A stretch of 16,253 nucleotides of DNA from an uncultured bacterium (GCA_937889645.1 CALBZE010000043.1:1-16253); one strand, 5' to 3'. Shown: positions 8,101 to 15,554, counted from the first letter of the stretch. Notes: generated by a model not told the origin, from the letters alone. Program-made: numbers and translations.

Positions 8101-10447
8101 CACCCGCCGCGACGACCGCGACGACACGGCGTTCGGCCGCGACTACGACCCGCTCGACGAGACGCTCCTCCCCGTCACGGGCGACCGGAGCGAGCGCCGC
8201 GTGGTCTCCGGCTCGACGCACAACCTCAGCGCCCGGATCGAGCGCGGCCAGGACTGGATCGCGTTCGGCGACGTGCGGACCGAAGGCTTCGCCGGCGGCG
8301 GGAAGCTGACGACGTACGACCGCGCGCTGACCGGCGTGAGCACCCGGATCGAGCGCGGCGCCGTCGTCTGGCACGGCTTCGGCAGCGCGACGCGCCAGCT
8401 CTTCGAGGAGGTCCAGCTCCGCGGCGACGGCAGCTCCGGCCCGTACCGCCTGGGCGGCCGCGTCCGCCCCGGGACCGACCGGATCGCCATCGAGGTGCGC
8501 GCGGCCGACAACACCGCGCGGGTCCTGTCGCGCACCGAGCTGCAGCGCTACGTCGACTACCAGATCGACTACCGCACGGGCGAGGTGCTGCTGCACACGC
8601 TGCTCCCGGCGAGCGACCCGCACGGGAACGCGTACTTCCTGGTCGCGACGGTCGAGCGGCTGGACGCCGACGAGCGGCACTGGACCGGCGGGATGCGGCT
8701 CGAGGTGGACGCCGGGAGCGCGCTCGGCTTCGACGGCGCCGACTCGCTCTCCGTCTCGGTCTTCGGGCTCCACGACGGCGGCGCGATCGGCGCGGCCGCG
8801 GGGAGCGACGCCGGCGCCGGCCTCTTCGGCGGCGAGCTGAACGCCCGGTTCGGCACCGCGCGCGTCGGGCTCGAGCTGCTGCAGTCGCGCGCCGACTCGG
8901 TCGGCACCGCCGGCCGCGCCGCCGTCGAGTGGGCGCCGTGGCGGGAGCGCGCGACGCTGCGCGGCGAGTGGATGGGCGTCGGGAGCGGCTTCTCGTCGCA
9001 GCGGCAGAGCCGGCTCCGCTCGAACGTCGAGGAGCTGCGCCTCGGCGGCGAGTTCCGCCTGACCGAGTCGCTCCGCCTCGAGCTCGGCCACGACCGCCAG
9101 AGCTTCCGCGACCACGGCGTCGAGCGCCACGGCAGCCAGGCCCGCCTGACGCACCAGAGCGGCGAGCGCGCGATCTCGCTCGAGGGCGGGCTGATCGAGG
9201 AGGAGCGCGCCGGCGCCGAGTCGATCGGCGCGCTGCAGACCCGGCTGAACGCCCGCCTCTCGCCCGAGGTCACCGTCTGGGCCGAGGGCCGGCAGACGCT
9301 CGGCGACGCGAACCTCGCCGCTGGCCGCCGCCAGCTCGGCCTCGGCGCGAGCATGCGCCTGATCGACCAGGTCCGGCTCGAGGCGGCGCACCGCCTGATC
9401 GACGCCGACCAGCCTACGTCGGTCAGCTCCGTCATGCTGAACGTCGAGCCGTGGCAGGGCGCCCTGCTCAAGGGCGGGATCGAGAACGCGACCGGCGCCA
9501 ACGCAGACCGCGGCGTCACGCTGGGGTGGAACCAGCAGCTCCGCCTCCCGGCGGGTTGGGCGCTCTCGTCGCAGTTCGAGCGCCGCGTCGGGCTCGACGA
9601 CGTCTCGCTCGCCGACCCGCTGCGCGGCCTCCCCTTCCCGCAGACCGAGCGCAACCGCCTCTCGGTCGGCGTCGGCGTGAGCTGGGACGGCACCGGCCCC
9701 GCCGGCGAGCGGACGTTCGCCGCCCGCGGCGAGTACTACGACGGCGACGTGCGCAGCGGCTACCGCTTCGAGGCCCAGGGCGACGTCGCCCTCGGCAAGG
9801 ACGTCGCACTCCTCGCCCGGCACGACTGGCTCCTGAGCGACCACCTGACCAGCGCCGGCACGAGCACCGAGCGCCGCGACCACTCGCTCCTCGGCGTCGC
9901 CTTCCGCCCGACGGGCTCGAACGCGCTGAACGCGCTGGTCAAGGCCGAGTGGCGCAGGACCGTCCGCCCCGAGGTCGGCCCCGGCGCCGACCCCATGCTC
10001 TCCGGCGACAACGCCCGCCTGATCGGCAGCCTCGACCTCGTCTGGCTCCCGACCACGCAGGGCTCCGTCGCACTGCGCTACGCCGTCCGCGGCAGCCGCG
10101 TCACGAACGAGGTCGTCGGCGACGTCACGGTCAGGAGCACGTCGCACTTCGTCGGCTCGAGCCTCGAGCACCACGTCCGCGGCCGCGTCTGGGGGCGGCT
10201 CGATTCGCGGCTGCTGCACGTCGCGACGACGGGCGACTCGCGGTGGAGTGCGGCCCCGGCGGCGGTCGTGGACCTGGGCCAGATCGAGGTCGAGGGCGGG
10301 TACCGGTTCGGCAACCTGCGGGACATCGACTTCTCCGGCCGCGGCGGGCTCGGGTTCTTTGCGTCGATCGGGGTGCGGCTCACGGAGACGAGCGTGCGGA
10401 GCGCGGCGGGGGTGTGGCGGGGGCGGATCTCGGAGTGGCTCAGGTGA
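5168..10447 (+). CDS. Large outer-membrane protein: DUF11 repeats, SdrD-B/Cna-B-like domain, Ig-like domains and C-terminal beta-barrel
   Basis: The product is 1759 residues. The ATG at 5168 is preferred over an in-frame TTG at 5156, which would only add four residues. A basic N-terminus and hydrophobic core end in a likely ARA|Q cleavage at 42. DUF11-type domains cover about 120-560 (GDTIGYTFVAGNKG, GDTVTFRLRYRNISD, GEAVPYLLEVENTG). A SdrD-B/Cna-B-like domain starts at 565, with a calcium-loop-like D573, N575, N577, D581, E585. Ig-like (about 740-825) and Big-1-like (about 831-935) domains follow. From about 940 the alternating pattern is that of a beta-barrel, with conserved-looking GDVRTEGF, SGPYRLGG and YVDYQIDYRTGEVL. 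Gly/Ala-rich inserts lie at about 306-369 and 675-740. By inference it anchors or exports the two upstream proteins. An adhesin role is the alternative. Confidence 0.85.
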   Translation: MSYRRSKREQVERRAARLAGIACRVAAASFLGVLWAAIPARAQDVEGLFPIDSRAEAFYRAPNGVADSVRTAFRLWRRCTIMPSRDGESDGTTRPRSNPLLPEDNPFGSLVTAGNCMVVPVARLGLSADRRRVVTGDTIGYTFVAGNKGHAPSTGTVLVDTLPASIRFVPGTVRREDVSLHDDAYTLLPLEDGRQVLTVPVGVLQPQEERAVSFRAVVVADTTAGAIVNDGWLIDGVANAKSNAVEVAIALPEIALEITIPGRSVIYVGDTVTFRLRYRNISDVRAENAVLTDYLPPELELLGASPEPSATSRDAQPGAAGGAGAVAGAERDAGGAGGVPGAGSAGGTSSPDRARPRFSAMPGNAATDADWVSWELGTLLPGQEGFAYIHARLTRLPENDDRELRNEATLSIGAAGYTVVVSAQMASVAQDPADGSLALAKRAGLLEIALGEAVPYLLEVENTGPIELYDLVVRDRLPDGLVMDMSTVQGADSAKATGDDVVFYLPEPLAPGAKHAIRYAAIAVSAPGEVAVNRAVAEAARGRVVSDTAIARVRMRRGPALPSRALIGKVWVDHNRNGRQDEGDEGLGGVDIWTTDGQIVRTDAEGRYSLQNLEPGRYALRIDMLGLADRYEVADRGGEIREVLLDGWTIGRADFRLVPREVLVEYHAGPPAEVLGVATKPVENGFAGDAAAGGAADKAGAPAAAGSAATGVAAATGAAPVRVPPARDAAEREQERRMALIAGPGVDIFAPGDGSVVGVAKVFVGVRGEPGRPVTLFGKDGVIREGTTRPDGVIDFIGVDLEPGPNRFRVRTVNSWGQERWDSIAVHRSGAPATLEVVAAPRYVRAEAADVDTILVRVLDEWGVPVVNEPVVTVVAKGVTVEARDGDRTSAGVQLRADREGWLRIPVRGGDRAGVARIALKAGRAAAEQTLAVLPPVRPLFATMSGRIGFGGAEDGSFASIVARGALDETTSLTLSYDTRRDDRDDTAFGRDYDPLDETLLPVTGDRSERRVVSGSTHNLSARIERGQDWIAFGDVRTEGFAGGGKLTTYDRALTGVSTRIERGAVVWHGFGSATRQLFEEVQLRGDGSSGPYRLGGRVRPGTDRIAIEVRAADNTARVLSRTELQRYVDYQIDYRTGEVLLHTLLPASDPHGNAYFLVATVERLDADERHWTGGMRLEVDAGSALGFDGADSLSVSVFGLHDGGAIGAAAGSDAGAGLFGGELNARFGTARVGLELLQSRADSVGTAGRAAVEWAPWRERATLRGEWMGVGSGFSSQRQSRLRSNVEELRLGGEFRLTESLRLELGHDRQSFRDHGVERHGSQARLTHQSGERAISLEGGLIEEERAGAESIGALQTRLNARLSPEVTVWAEGRQTLGDANLAAGRRQLGLGASMRLIDQVRLEAAHRLIDADQPTSVSSVMLNVEPWQGALLKGGIENATGANADRGVTLGWNQQLRLPAGWALSSQFERRVGLDDVSLADPLRGLPFPQTERNRLSVGVGVSWDGTGPAGERTFAARGEYYDGDVRSGYRFEAQGDVALGKDVALLARHDWLLSDHLTSAGTSTERRDHSLLGVAFRPTGSNALNALVKAEWRRTVRPEVGPGADPMLSGDNARLIGSLDLVWLPTTQGSVALRYAVRGSRVTNEVVGDVTVRSTSHFVGSSLEHHVRGRVWGRLDSRLLHVATTGDSRWSAAPAAVVDLGQIEVEGGYRFGNLRDIDFSGRGGLGFFASIGVRLTETSVRSAAGVWRGRISEWLR

Positions 10448-10463
10448 GGGGGTGGTGACGGCC

Positions 10464-10541
10464 GAGGTGGTGAGGCCGTCGGAGGTGATGCCGTCGCAGG
10501 TGATGCGGGCTCCGGTGATACCGCCGCAGGAGAGGCCGCCG
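10464..10541 (+). repeat. Degenerate 15-nt tandem repeat after the barrel gene
   Basis: Four consecutive 15-nt units (10482-10496, 10497-10511, 10512-10526, 10527-10541) follow the pattern SAGGTGATRCCGYCG, preceded by a related 18-nt unit at 10464-10481. The multiple-of-three length keeps one frame open with a repeated Glu/Gln-Val-Met-Pro pattern, but that frame differs from the upstream gene and has no start of its own. The array begins within 20 bp of the barrel gene stop. Confidence 0.6.
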
Positions 10542-10707
10542 CGCGTCCTACAGTCGCGGGCGCGCCCAATGGTGCGGGAGCTTCCGATGACGAAAGCGAC
10601 AGATCATCCTTCCAGGCCTAGATCCATGTAGGATTCCTCGCCGGGTTTCGTCTTCCTTTCGGTAGACACATCCCCTCCACCGGCGCAAGGGCGGCGCCGG
10701 CATGGGC

Positions 10708-10737
10708 GGCGCCGACGGCCTAGGCCCCGTCGGCGCC
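10708..10737 (+). terminator. GC-rich stem-loop, possible terminator of the DUF11 operon
   Basis: An 11-bp perfect stem (GGCGCCGACGG at 10708-10718, CCGTCGGCGCC at 10727-10737) closes on the loop CCTAGGCC. It lies about 260 bp beyond the barrel gene and is the strongest hairpin in the gap. There is no U-tract after it, so it is at best an atypical terminator and may instead be a structural or protein-binding site. Confidence 0.35.
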
Positions 10738-10757
10738 CCGCCGAACGGCGGCGGCGT

Positions 10758-10817
10758 CTCGTTGAAGGCCGCCGCGTCTCATTCGCGGCCGCCCAGCCTC
10801 ATTGACGGCCGCCCCGG
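10758..10817 (+). repeat. Three-copy 20-nt tandem repeat
   Basis: Units at 10758, 10778 and 10798 share CTCRTT, three variable bases, then GGCCGCC, with an exact 20-nt period. The copies are imperfect and lie between the operon stem-loop and the lipoprotein gene. Two helical turns per unit would place each GGCCGCC on the same face of the DNA, so a regulatory role is possible but unproven. Confidence 0.55.
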
Positions 10818-11040
10818 GCGCTCCTAGCTTTGCGCGCGTCGGTGGCCCGGCCCGCGCACGGAACGGCGGACCGGGCCACGCCCTGATCGTTCACGACCCG
10901 TCACCCGACCAGACCGCCAGGTCCCCGCCAATACCGAACATCATCCTCCGATCCACTCGTCCCCAGAACTCGACGCCCATGTCGACCCAGGTCGATGGCA
11001 TGAGACTATGGAGCGAATCTGGATTGTGGTGCCCGAACCG

Positions 11041-11619
11041 ATGAGGAAGGCTCCGACGCGGACGGCGACGACGCTTGCCCTCGCCTGCACGCTCCTCGCC
11101 GCGTGTGGCAAGCGCACGCCCCAGCAGCCCGCCGCCCTGGACCCGGAGCCGAGCAGGATCACCGAGGTCGCCGCCGAGCCGGTCGACTGCCATGCGTACA
11201 CGGAGCGCGGGCTACTCGTCCGCGCGGAGTCGCGCCAGGCGTTTCGTGCGGCGCTCGGGGAGCCGGACAGCGTGCGGACGGAGACGGTTCCGAACCGCCA
11301 CGACCCGGCGGTGACCGACACCGTTGTGGCGCTGTATTACGCGGATCTGACCGCGATCGTGTGGAAGCCGGGGTATCCGGAGGCGAGGGATCTGCTCGAG
11401 TACGTGGAGGTGCGGGACAACCGGTATCTGCGGTGGCCGGCGTTGGGGATCGGGGCGCGGGCGCGGGACGTCATCGCGGTGTTGGGCGAGCCGGTGGAGC
11501 AGTCGCCCACGCGGCTTGTTTTCCTGTGCGGGCCGTCGGAGGCGGTGGAGGAGCCGCTGGTGTTTGAACTGAGGGCGGGGAGGGTGAGGAGTGTGGCGTT
11601 TAGTCGGTATGTGGATTGA
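11041..11619 (+). CDS. Small lipoprotein with two LGEP motifs, BamE/SmpA-like
   Basis: The product is 192 residues. The ATG at 11041 is chosen over the in-frame ATG at 11008 because it starts a compact lipoprotein signal (MRKAPTRT, hydrophobic core) with the lipobox LAAC at 19-22; Cys22 would be lipidated. The mature part carries two similar segments: one around L72-G73-E74-P75 (FRAALGEPDSV) and one around L148-G149-E150-P151 (ARDVIAVLGEPVEQ). This helix followed by LGxP is typical of SmpA/BamE and BLIP-like small beta-alpha domains, so I infer a tandem BamE-like fold. No Shine-Dalgarno is obvious. It stands alone, and a specific function cannot be assigned. Confidence 0.7.
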   Translation: MRKAPTRTATTLALACTLLAACGKRTPQQPAALDPEPSRITEVAAEPVDCHAYTERGLLVRAESRQAFRAALGEPDSVRTETVPNRHDPAVTDTVVALYYADLTAIVWKPGYPEARDLLEYVEVRDNRYLRWPALGIGARARDVIAVLGEPVEQSPTRLVFLCGPSEAVEEPLVFELRAGRVRSVAFSRYVD

Positions 11620-11762
11620 TTGTAAGGCACATTTAAGCTGTCTACTTGTGGGCCCTAAGCCTTTGAGTTATCGCTAGTGCTTGCGACACCATAGCCGTGG
11701 GAAGAGTGGTACCGGTGAGGTTGATTTTCGTCCGCAATCGAAATCGCAGCTCCGGCTTAATT

Positions 11763-12085
11763 CTACGAGTTGAGGGGCATGTCGACTACCGGCTTCCGGA
11801 GCCTCTCATAAGGGTTGTCCACCATGTAATCCGGCCCCAGAATCACGGAGCCGGGACTGCGCTCACCGGCCGGTGCGGTTTTGACCGCCCGTACGGGGCC
11901 AACCTCTAGCAGGGTCGGCGGACAGATGATTGAACTCCCCACACACCAGTCGCCGCTTGCGGGTGCGGGGCACGGATCGGTCCGCTGGGAGGCGAGCACA
12001 GAGTTGTCCAGGACGAACCCTGGAACTGACCCGGAGATTGGGATCCATGAGGCCGGGCCTAACAGCCCGGCGAGCCAATCCCAAA
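11763..12085 (-). pseudogene. Possible truncated minus-strand coding fragment, family unknown
   Basis: A minus-strand frame ends at TAG (11765-11763) with the tail DYMVDNPYERLRKPVVDMPLNS. Reading back, codon third positions are mostly G/C while second positions are not, which is the pattern expected of real coding in this genome. The segment includes three cysteines in DPCPAPASGDWCVGSSIICPP. No clear start codon with a ribosome site exists: the frame runs into the direct repeats at 12086-12128 and changes character there. I read it as the C-terminal part of a gene cut off by an insertion. I do not recognise the family, and it could be chance. Confidence 0.25.
12036..12080. repeat. Nested inverted repeat
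   Basis: An inner 7-bp stem (GCCGGGC 12052-12058, GCCCGGC 12065-12071) with a 6-nt loop is enclosed by an outer pair GATTGG (12036-12041) and CCAATC (12075-12080). It directly abuts the 18-bp direct repeats, so the two may belong to the same element end. Confidence 0.4.
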
Positions 12086-12128
12086 GGAGGACATTTCTAT
12101 TTCGCCCGCGGGAGGACGTTTCTATTTC
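12086..12128 (+). repeat. Pair of 18-bp direct repeats, candidate insertion-sequence end
   Basis: GGAGGACATTTCTATTTC (12086-12103) and GGAGGACGTTTCTATTTC (12111-12128) differ at one base and are separated by GCCCGCG, a 25-bp period. From memory, repeated GGACATTTCTATTT motifs occur near the ends of integrase-type (IS21-like) insertion sequences, where multiple copies bind transposase; I cannot confirm it here. No transposase of that kind is in the window, so this would be a residual end. It could instead be an operator for the downstream gene. Confidence 0.45.
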
Positions 12129-12215
12129 AACGTTACACCAGCACCTGACGGGCGCTTGCGTCGGGAACGTAATGGTCTGATTTTCCATCCCTTTATCGGA
12201 ACTAGTGAAGCATTA

Positions 12216-15200
12216 ATGGCCGATCCTGCTATTCCCTTCCACATTATCATGAAGCACAAAGAGCGCACGACGCAGACTCAGCCTCACTCAATTGGCAGCT
12301 GGACTGAAGTGGCTCACCAGCTAGTCTCTGAATCGATATCTGCCGCCGCTCGGGCGGACAACGAGGAGGCACTTAAGCACGCCATAGAAAAACAGCTCGA
12401 AGCAGCGTGTCGCACGTTGGGTATTCCCTGGGTTCCATACCAGCTTGAGCGAAGGCTTCGCGGGGCGGACCAACGCACCAAGTTCGCCGATGCGGTTCAC
12501 GGAAAAGTCGTGATCGAATACGAACCGCCAAGATCTTTCAGGGGGAGCGAAGGTGCAGAGTTGAGGAAGGCACGAGATCAGGCAGAGGATTACGTGGTCC
12601 GCTTGGCCCGGGAAGAGGGGAACCCGATTACCGATTATTCCATGGTTGCTTGGGACGGCAACCACATCAGCTTCGGTAGAGTCCGGGAAACGGGACCCGC
12701 TTGGGATCGCCTGATTTCATTTGACGTAGCCGCAGCACAACGCCTCTTGAGGTTGCTGAGTGAAAAGGGGAGGGCGGTGGTTAGTCCGAGAATATTGGAC
12801 GTCGTTATTGGGCCAGAGTCCGATGTCGGCGCCTTGTTACTTCCGCGCCTTTTTCATGCAGTTTGCGCCGCAGTCGCAATGGGTAAGATATCGGGTAGCA
12901 ACAAGACCAAGCTACTTTTCACGGAGTGGAGGCGGCTGTTCGGGCAGGCTGTTGGGATACAAACCGACAAGCTGGCAATCTTCCTTGAGCGTCAATCCGC
13001 AGCTCATGGAGCGAATTATAGCGAGGATATCCCGGCCTATCTGTTCTCGCTACACACATATATTGCGGTCGCTGCAAAGCTAACCGCGGCGCTTTCGCTT
13101 CCGGAGCCCTCAGAGGACGTGCGCGACGTGGCGGTCCCGCTCCGTGATAGACTTCGGGCGATGGAATCCGGGAAGCTGTTCGCGGATGCTGGCATCACCA
13201 ATATGATCACAGGTGACTTTTTCTCCTGGTACATTGACGATGCCAGCTGGTCGGACATACAGCCGGGCCTCGAAGCCATGCTCGACAGTTTGGGCGATAT
13301 CGATTTTGATCTAACCTCAAAGACCGAGGATTCCGTTCGGGACCTGTTCAAAGGCCTATACGAGAGCTTCGTGCCACGAGAGCTGCGGCACGCGCTTGGG
13401 GAGTTTAATACGCCTGATTGGTTGGCCAGTCACGCGTTGGATGCGCTTGGTTGGGAGCCGGAGAACGATCTCCTAGATCCGACCTGTGGCACAGGCACGT
13501 TCTTGATCGAGGCACTCAAGCGTCGCTTGGAGGCTTGGCCGGCAGACACGCCAGCGGCGAATCTTCTTCGAGGGCTATACGGAATGGACATCAACCCTCT
13601 GGCAGTGTTGGCGGCCAAAGCTTCCCTGCTGGTTGTGCTGCGGGACAAACTCGATCCGACGGCGCCGGTCACGTTGCCTGTATTCTTGGCGGATGCAATA
13701 AATGCCGCCCGCGACGCCGGCGGTCGCTTTCTGACCCACACGATACCCACAGAGCAAGGCTACAAGGAGTTCTTGATCCCAAAGAAATTCGTCCAGAGTC
13801 CAAAGTTCTACCCCACATTTCTTGCGTTGGGACGCCTGATCGACCTAGGGATGACTAGGGACCAGATAGTCTCGACGCTCGGCCCGGAATTCGATTCGCT
13901 AGGATTGGACCCGGACGAGCGGCAAGCCGTTTCCTCTACCATTCAAGTGCTAGTAGACCTACACGTACAAGACTGGGATGGCATCTGGTGTGCCGTCCTA
14001 GCAGATCGTTTCGCCGCTGCGACCATTGGCACGGTGACACACGTGGTGGGCAACCCCCCGTGGGTAAAGTGGAGCCATCTGCCACCAGATTACGCTAAGT
14101 TCATCAAGCCACTATGCCTCTCAATGAACGTATTCAGCGAGGACAGGTACGTAGGGGGCATCGAGTCGGACGTTTCCACCGTTATTACATTTGCGGCCGT
14201 GGACCGTTGGCTTCGTTCCGACGGAAAGATCGGATTCTTCATTACAGGCACCGTATTTAACAACGAGAGCAGCCAGGGGTTTCGGCGATTCGAAAAGGCA
14301 GACGGATCGATATTAGCTGGATTCCTGGCCATCGAAGATTTTCGCGAGATCAAACCGTTCAATGGTGTTGCGAACCATCCGACATTCTTTATTGCAAAAA
14401 AGGGAATTCGCACAGAATATCCAATTACTTACACGATATGGACGAGACATATTGAGCATCGCTCTTGGAAATCTGCGGCGGAATTTCGAGCCAATTCGAA
14501 TCCTGTCCGCCTTCTAGCCGCACCCGTTCCTGGGTCCGACGCGGGTCCGCTTCTAAAGGGGACGCGGTCGCAAATGGAATTGTGGAACCGCCTGTTTGAC
14601 GCGGGGGCGGCATCATATTACACCGCCCGGAAAGGGGTTACGACAGATCTTAACGGGGTGTATTTCGTACGGGTACTTGATTGTGATGGCGATCTGGTGA
14701 CTATTGAGAACGATCCGACTTTGGGCCGAACGCCGGGTATACCGAAAGTCCGTCGAAAAATCGAAACTACACACCTGTTCCCTCTATTGCGGGGTAGGGA
14801 ACTCGCCGCATTTGAGATCAGGATGCAAGGCTTGTACGTAATCTTACCGCAGAGGGGAATGTACGGAGACCCCGAACTGCCTACAACTGCGCCGCGGACG
14901 TACGAGTATCTACATCGGTTCGAAGAACAACTCAGGAGGAGAGGAAGTTATCGTCGGTATCAGTTTGGGAAGCCGTTCTGGTCGACGTGGAGTACGGGAC
15001 CATATACGTTCGCGCCATACAAGGTGTTATGGAAAGAGATGTCCGGTCACCGATTCTGTGCAGCCTACGTCGGCCCCGTTCCAGACGCCCCTGGAGGAGA
15101 GCGGCCTGTTGTTCCCGATCACAAGCTGTACTTCGTACCGGTCAATTCACTTGATGAGGCTCGCTATCTGACGGCGTTGCTCAACGCGCCAACAGTGGCG

Positions 15201-15437
15201 AAGGCTATTTCGGCATATGCTGCGCAACTCAGCCTTGGAACGAGTGTGATTGAGTATCTGAGGATTCCAAGATTCGATGAAAGGGAACCTGCACACCTTC
15301 GACTAGCGGAACTAGCCGAGAGGATGACCACAGAACCGACCGCTCGGGTATCTTTGGACCTGAACAAGGAGCTCGACGAAGTCGCATGGACGGTTCTTAC
15401 GAGCGGAATGCCCTACCATTCATTGGTAGACGCGTAG
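12216..15437 (+). CDS. Single-chain Type IIG-like restriction-modification protein (N6-adenine DNA methyltransferase, NPPW)
   Basis: The product is 1073 residues from the ATG at 12216; TTG at 12156 or ATG at 12249 are alternatives in frame. The N-terminal part looks like a PD-(D/E)XK nuclease region: D92, then VVIEYEPP with E101 and E103 (E where Lys is usual), then Q122xxxY126. A helical region follows. The methyltransferase core has EFNTP (396-400, motif X-like), DPTCGTGTF (421-429, SAM-binding motif I), a motif II-like Asp at 458 in YGMDINP, and NPPW at 613-616 (motif IV). The remaining ~450 residues should include target recognition. No separate R or S subunit is nearby, which fits Type IIG, where one chain cuts and methylates. 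Codon use and base composition are clearly more A/T-rich than in genes to the left, indicating transfer. Confidence 0.85.
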   Translation: MADPAIPFHIIMKHKERTTQTQPHSIGSWTEVAHQLVSESISAAARADNEEALKHAIEKQLEAACRTLGIPWVPYQLERRLRGADQRTKFADAVHGKVVIEYEPPRSFRGSEGAELRKARDQAEDYVVRLAREEGNPITDYSMVAWDGNHISFGRVRETGPAWDRLISFDVAAAQRLLRLLSEKGRAVVSPRILDVVIGPESDVGALLLPRLFHAVCAAVAMGKISGSNKTKLLFTEWRRLFGQAVGIQTDKLAIFLERQSAAHGANYSEDIPAYLFSLHTYIAVAAKLTAALSLPEPSEDVRDVAVPLRDRLRAMESGKLFADAGITNMITGDFFSWYIDDASWSDIQPGLEAMLDSLGDIDFDLTSKTEDSVRDLFKGLYESFVPRELRHALGEFNTPDWLASHALDALGWEPENDLLDPTCGTGTFLIEALKRRLEAWPADTPAANLLRGLYGMDINPLAVLAAKASLLVVLRDKLDPTAPVTLPVFLADAINAARDAGGRFLTHTIPTEQGYKEFLIPKKFVQSPKFYPTFLALGRLIDLGMTRDQIVSTLGPEFDSLGLDPDERQAVSSTIQVLVDLHVQDWDGIWCAVLADRFAAATIGTVTHVVGNPPWVKWSHLPPDYAKFIKPLCLSMNVFSEDRYVGGIESDVSTVITFAAVDRWLRSDGKIGFFITGTVFNNESSQGFRRFEKADGSILAGFLAIEDFREIKPFNGVANHPTFFIAKKGIRTEYPITYTIWTRHIEHRSWKSAAEFRANSNPVRLLAAPVPGSDAGPLLKGTRSQMELWNRLFDAGAASYYTARKGVTTDLNGVYFVRVLDCDGDLVTIENDPTLGRTPGIPKVRRKIETTHLFPLLRGRELAAFEIRMQGLYVILPQRGMYGDPELPTTAPRTYEYLHRFEEQLRRRGSYRRYQFGKPFWSTWSTGPYTFAPYKVLWKEMSGHRFCAAYVGPVPDAPGGERPVVPDHKLYFVPVNSLDEARYLTALLNAPTVAKAISAYAAQLSLGTSVIEYLRIPRFDEREPAHLRLAELAERMTTEPTARVSLDLNKELDEVAWTVLTSGMPYHSLVDA

Positions 15438-15554
15438 TCAGACATTATGACGGACGGCACCGCCTGCTCAACGCACTCGGAGCCGTTGGTGGAAAAGGGC
15501 TGCCTCCCGATACCTGATCCGGCTATTATGCGACTCCGCCACGGGGGAAGAGTC

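Larger units (their letters stand above)
10448..11040. other. Non-coding region with tandem repeats and a stem-loop
   Basis: No supported gene lies in this 593-bp stretch between the barrel protein and the lipoprotein. It holds a degenerate 15-nt tandem repeat directly after the stop codon (10464-10541), a GC-rich stem-loop (10708-10737), a three-copy 20-nt repeat (10758-10817), and a small inverted repeat TCGACC/GGTCGA (10982-10995) about 45 bp before the lipoprotein start. The frames that cross it are low-complexity and unlike any family I know. Confidence 0.6.
11620..12215. other. Transition region between chromosomal style DNA and the restriction-modification gene
   Basis: This stretch is less GC-rich than the DNA to its left. 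Bases 11620-11762 hold nothing I recognise. Bases 11763-12085 may carry the end of a decayed or truncated minus-strand gene. A larger inverted-repeat structure lies at 12036-12080 and two 18-bp direct repeats at 12086-12128. The last ~90 bp before the restriction-modification gene should hold its promoter, but no convincing -35/-10 pair is visible. Confidence 0.5.

Noticed and set aside
6302..10219. 1305-codon open frame on the minus strand, and a 902-codon plus frame at 7750-10458
   Set aside because: Both are GC-driven shadows of the barrel protein gene, with Arg/Ala/Asp-rich nonsense composition and no signal peptide or motifs.
10464..10817. CRISPR array
   Set aside because: The two repeat tracts are short contiguous tandem repeats without unique spacers, and no cas genes are present.
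12156..12215. Extended start (TTG 12156) for the restriction-modification protein
   Set aside because: The added 20 residues show no conserved features, and a plausible ATG exists at 12216; the true start remains uncertain between 12216 and 12249.
15447..15554. Separate small gene upstream of the IS3 orfA
   Set aside because: The frame is only an upstream extension into the orfA reading, with no ribosome site or recognisable content.
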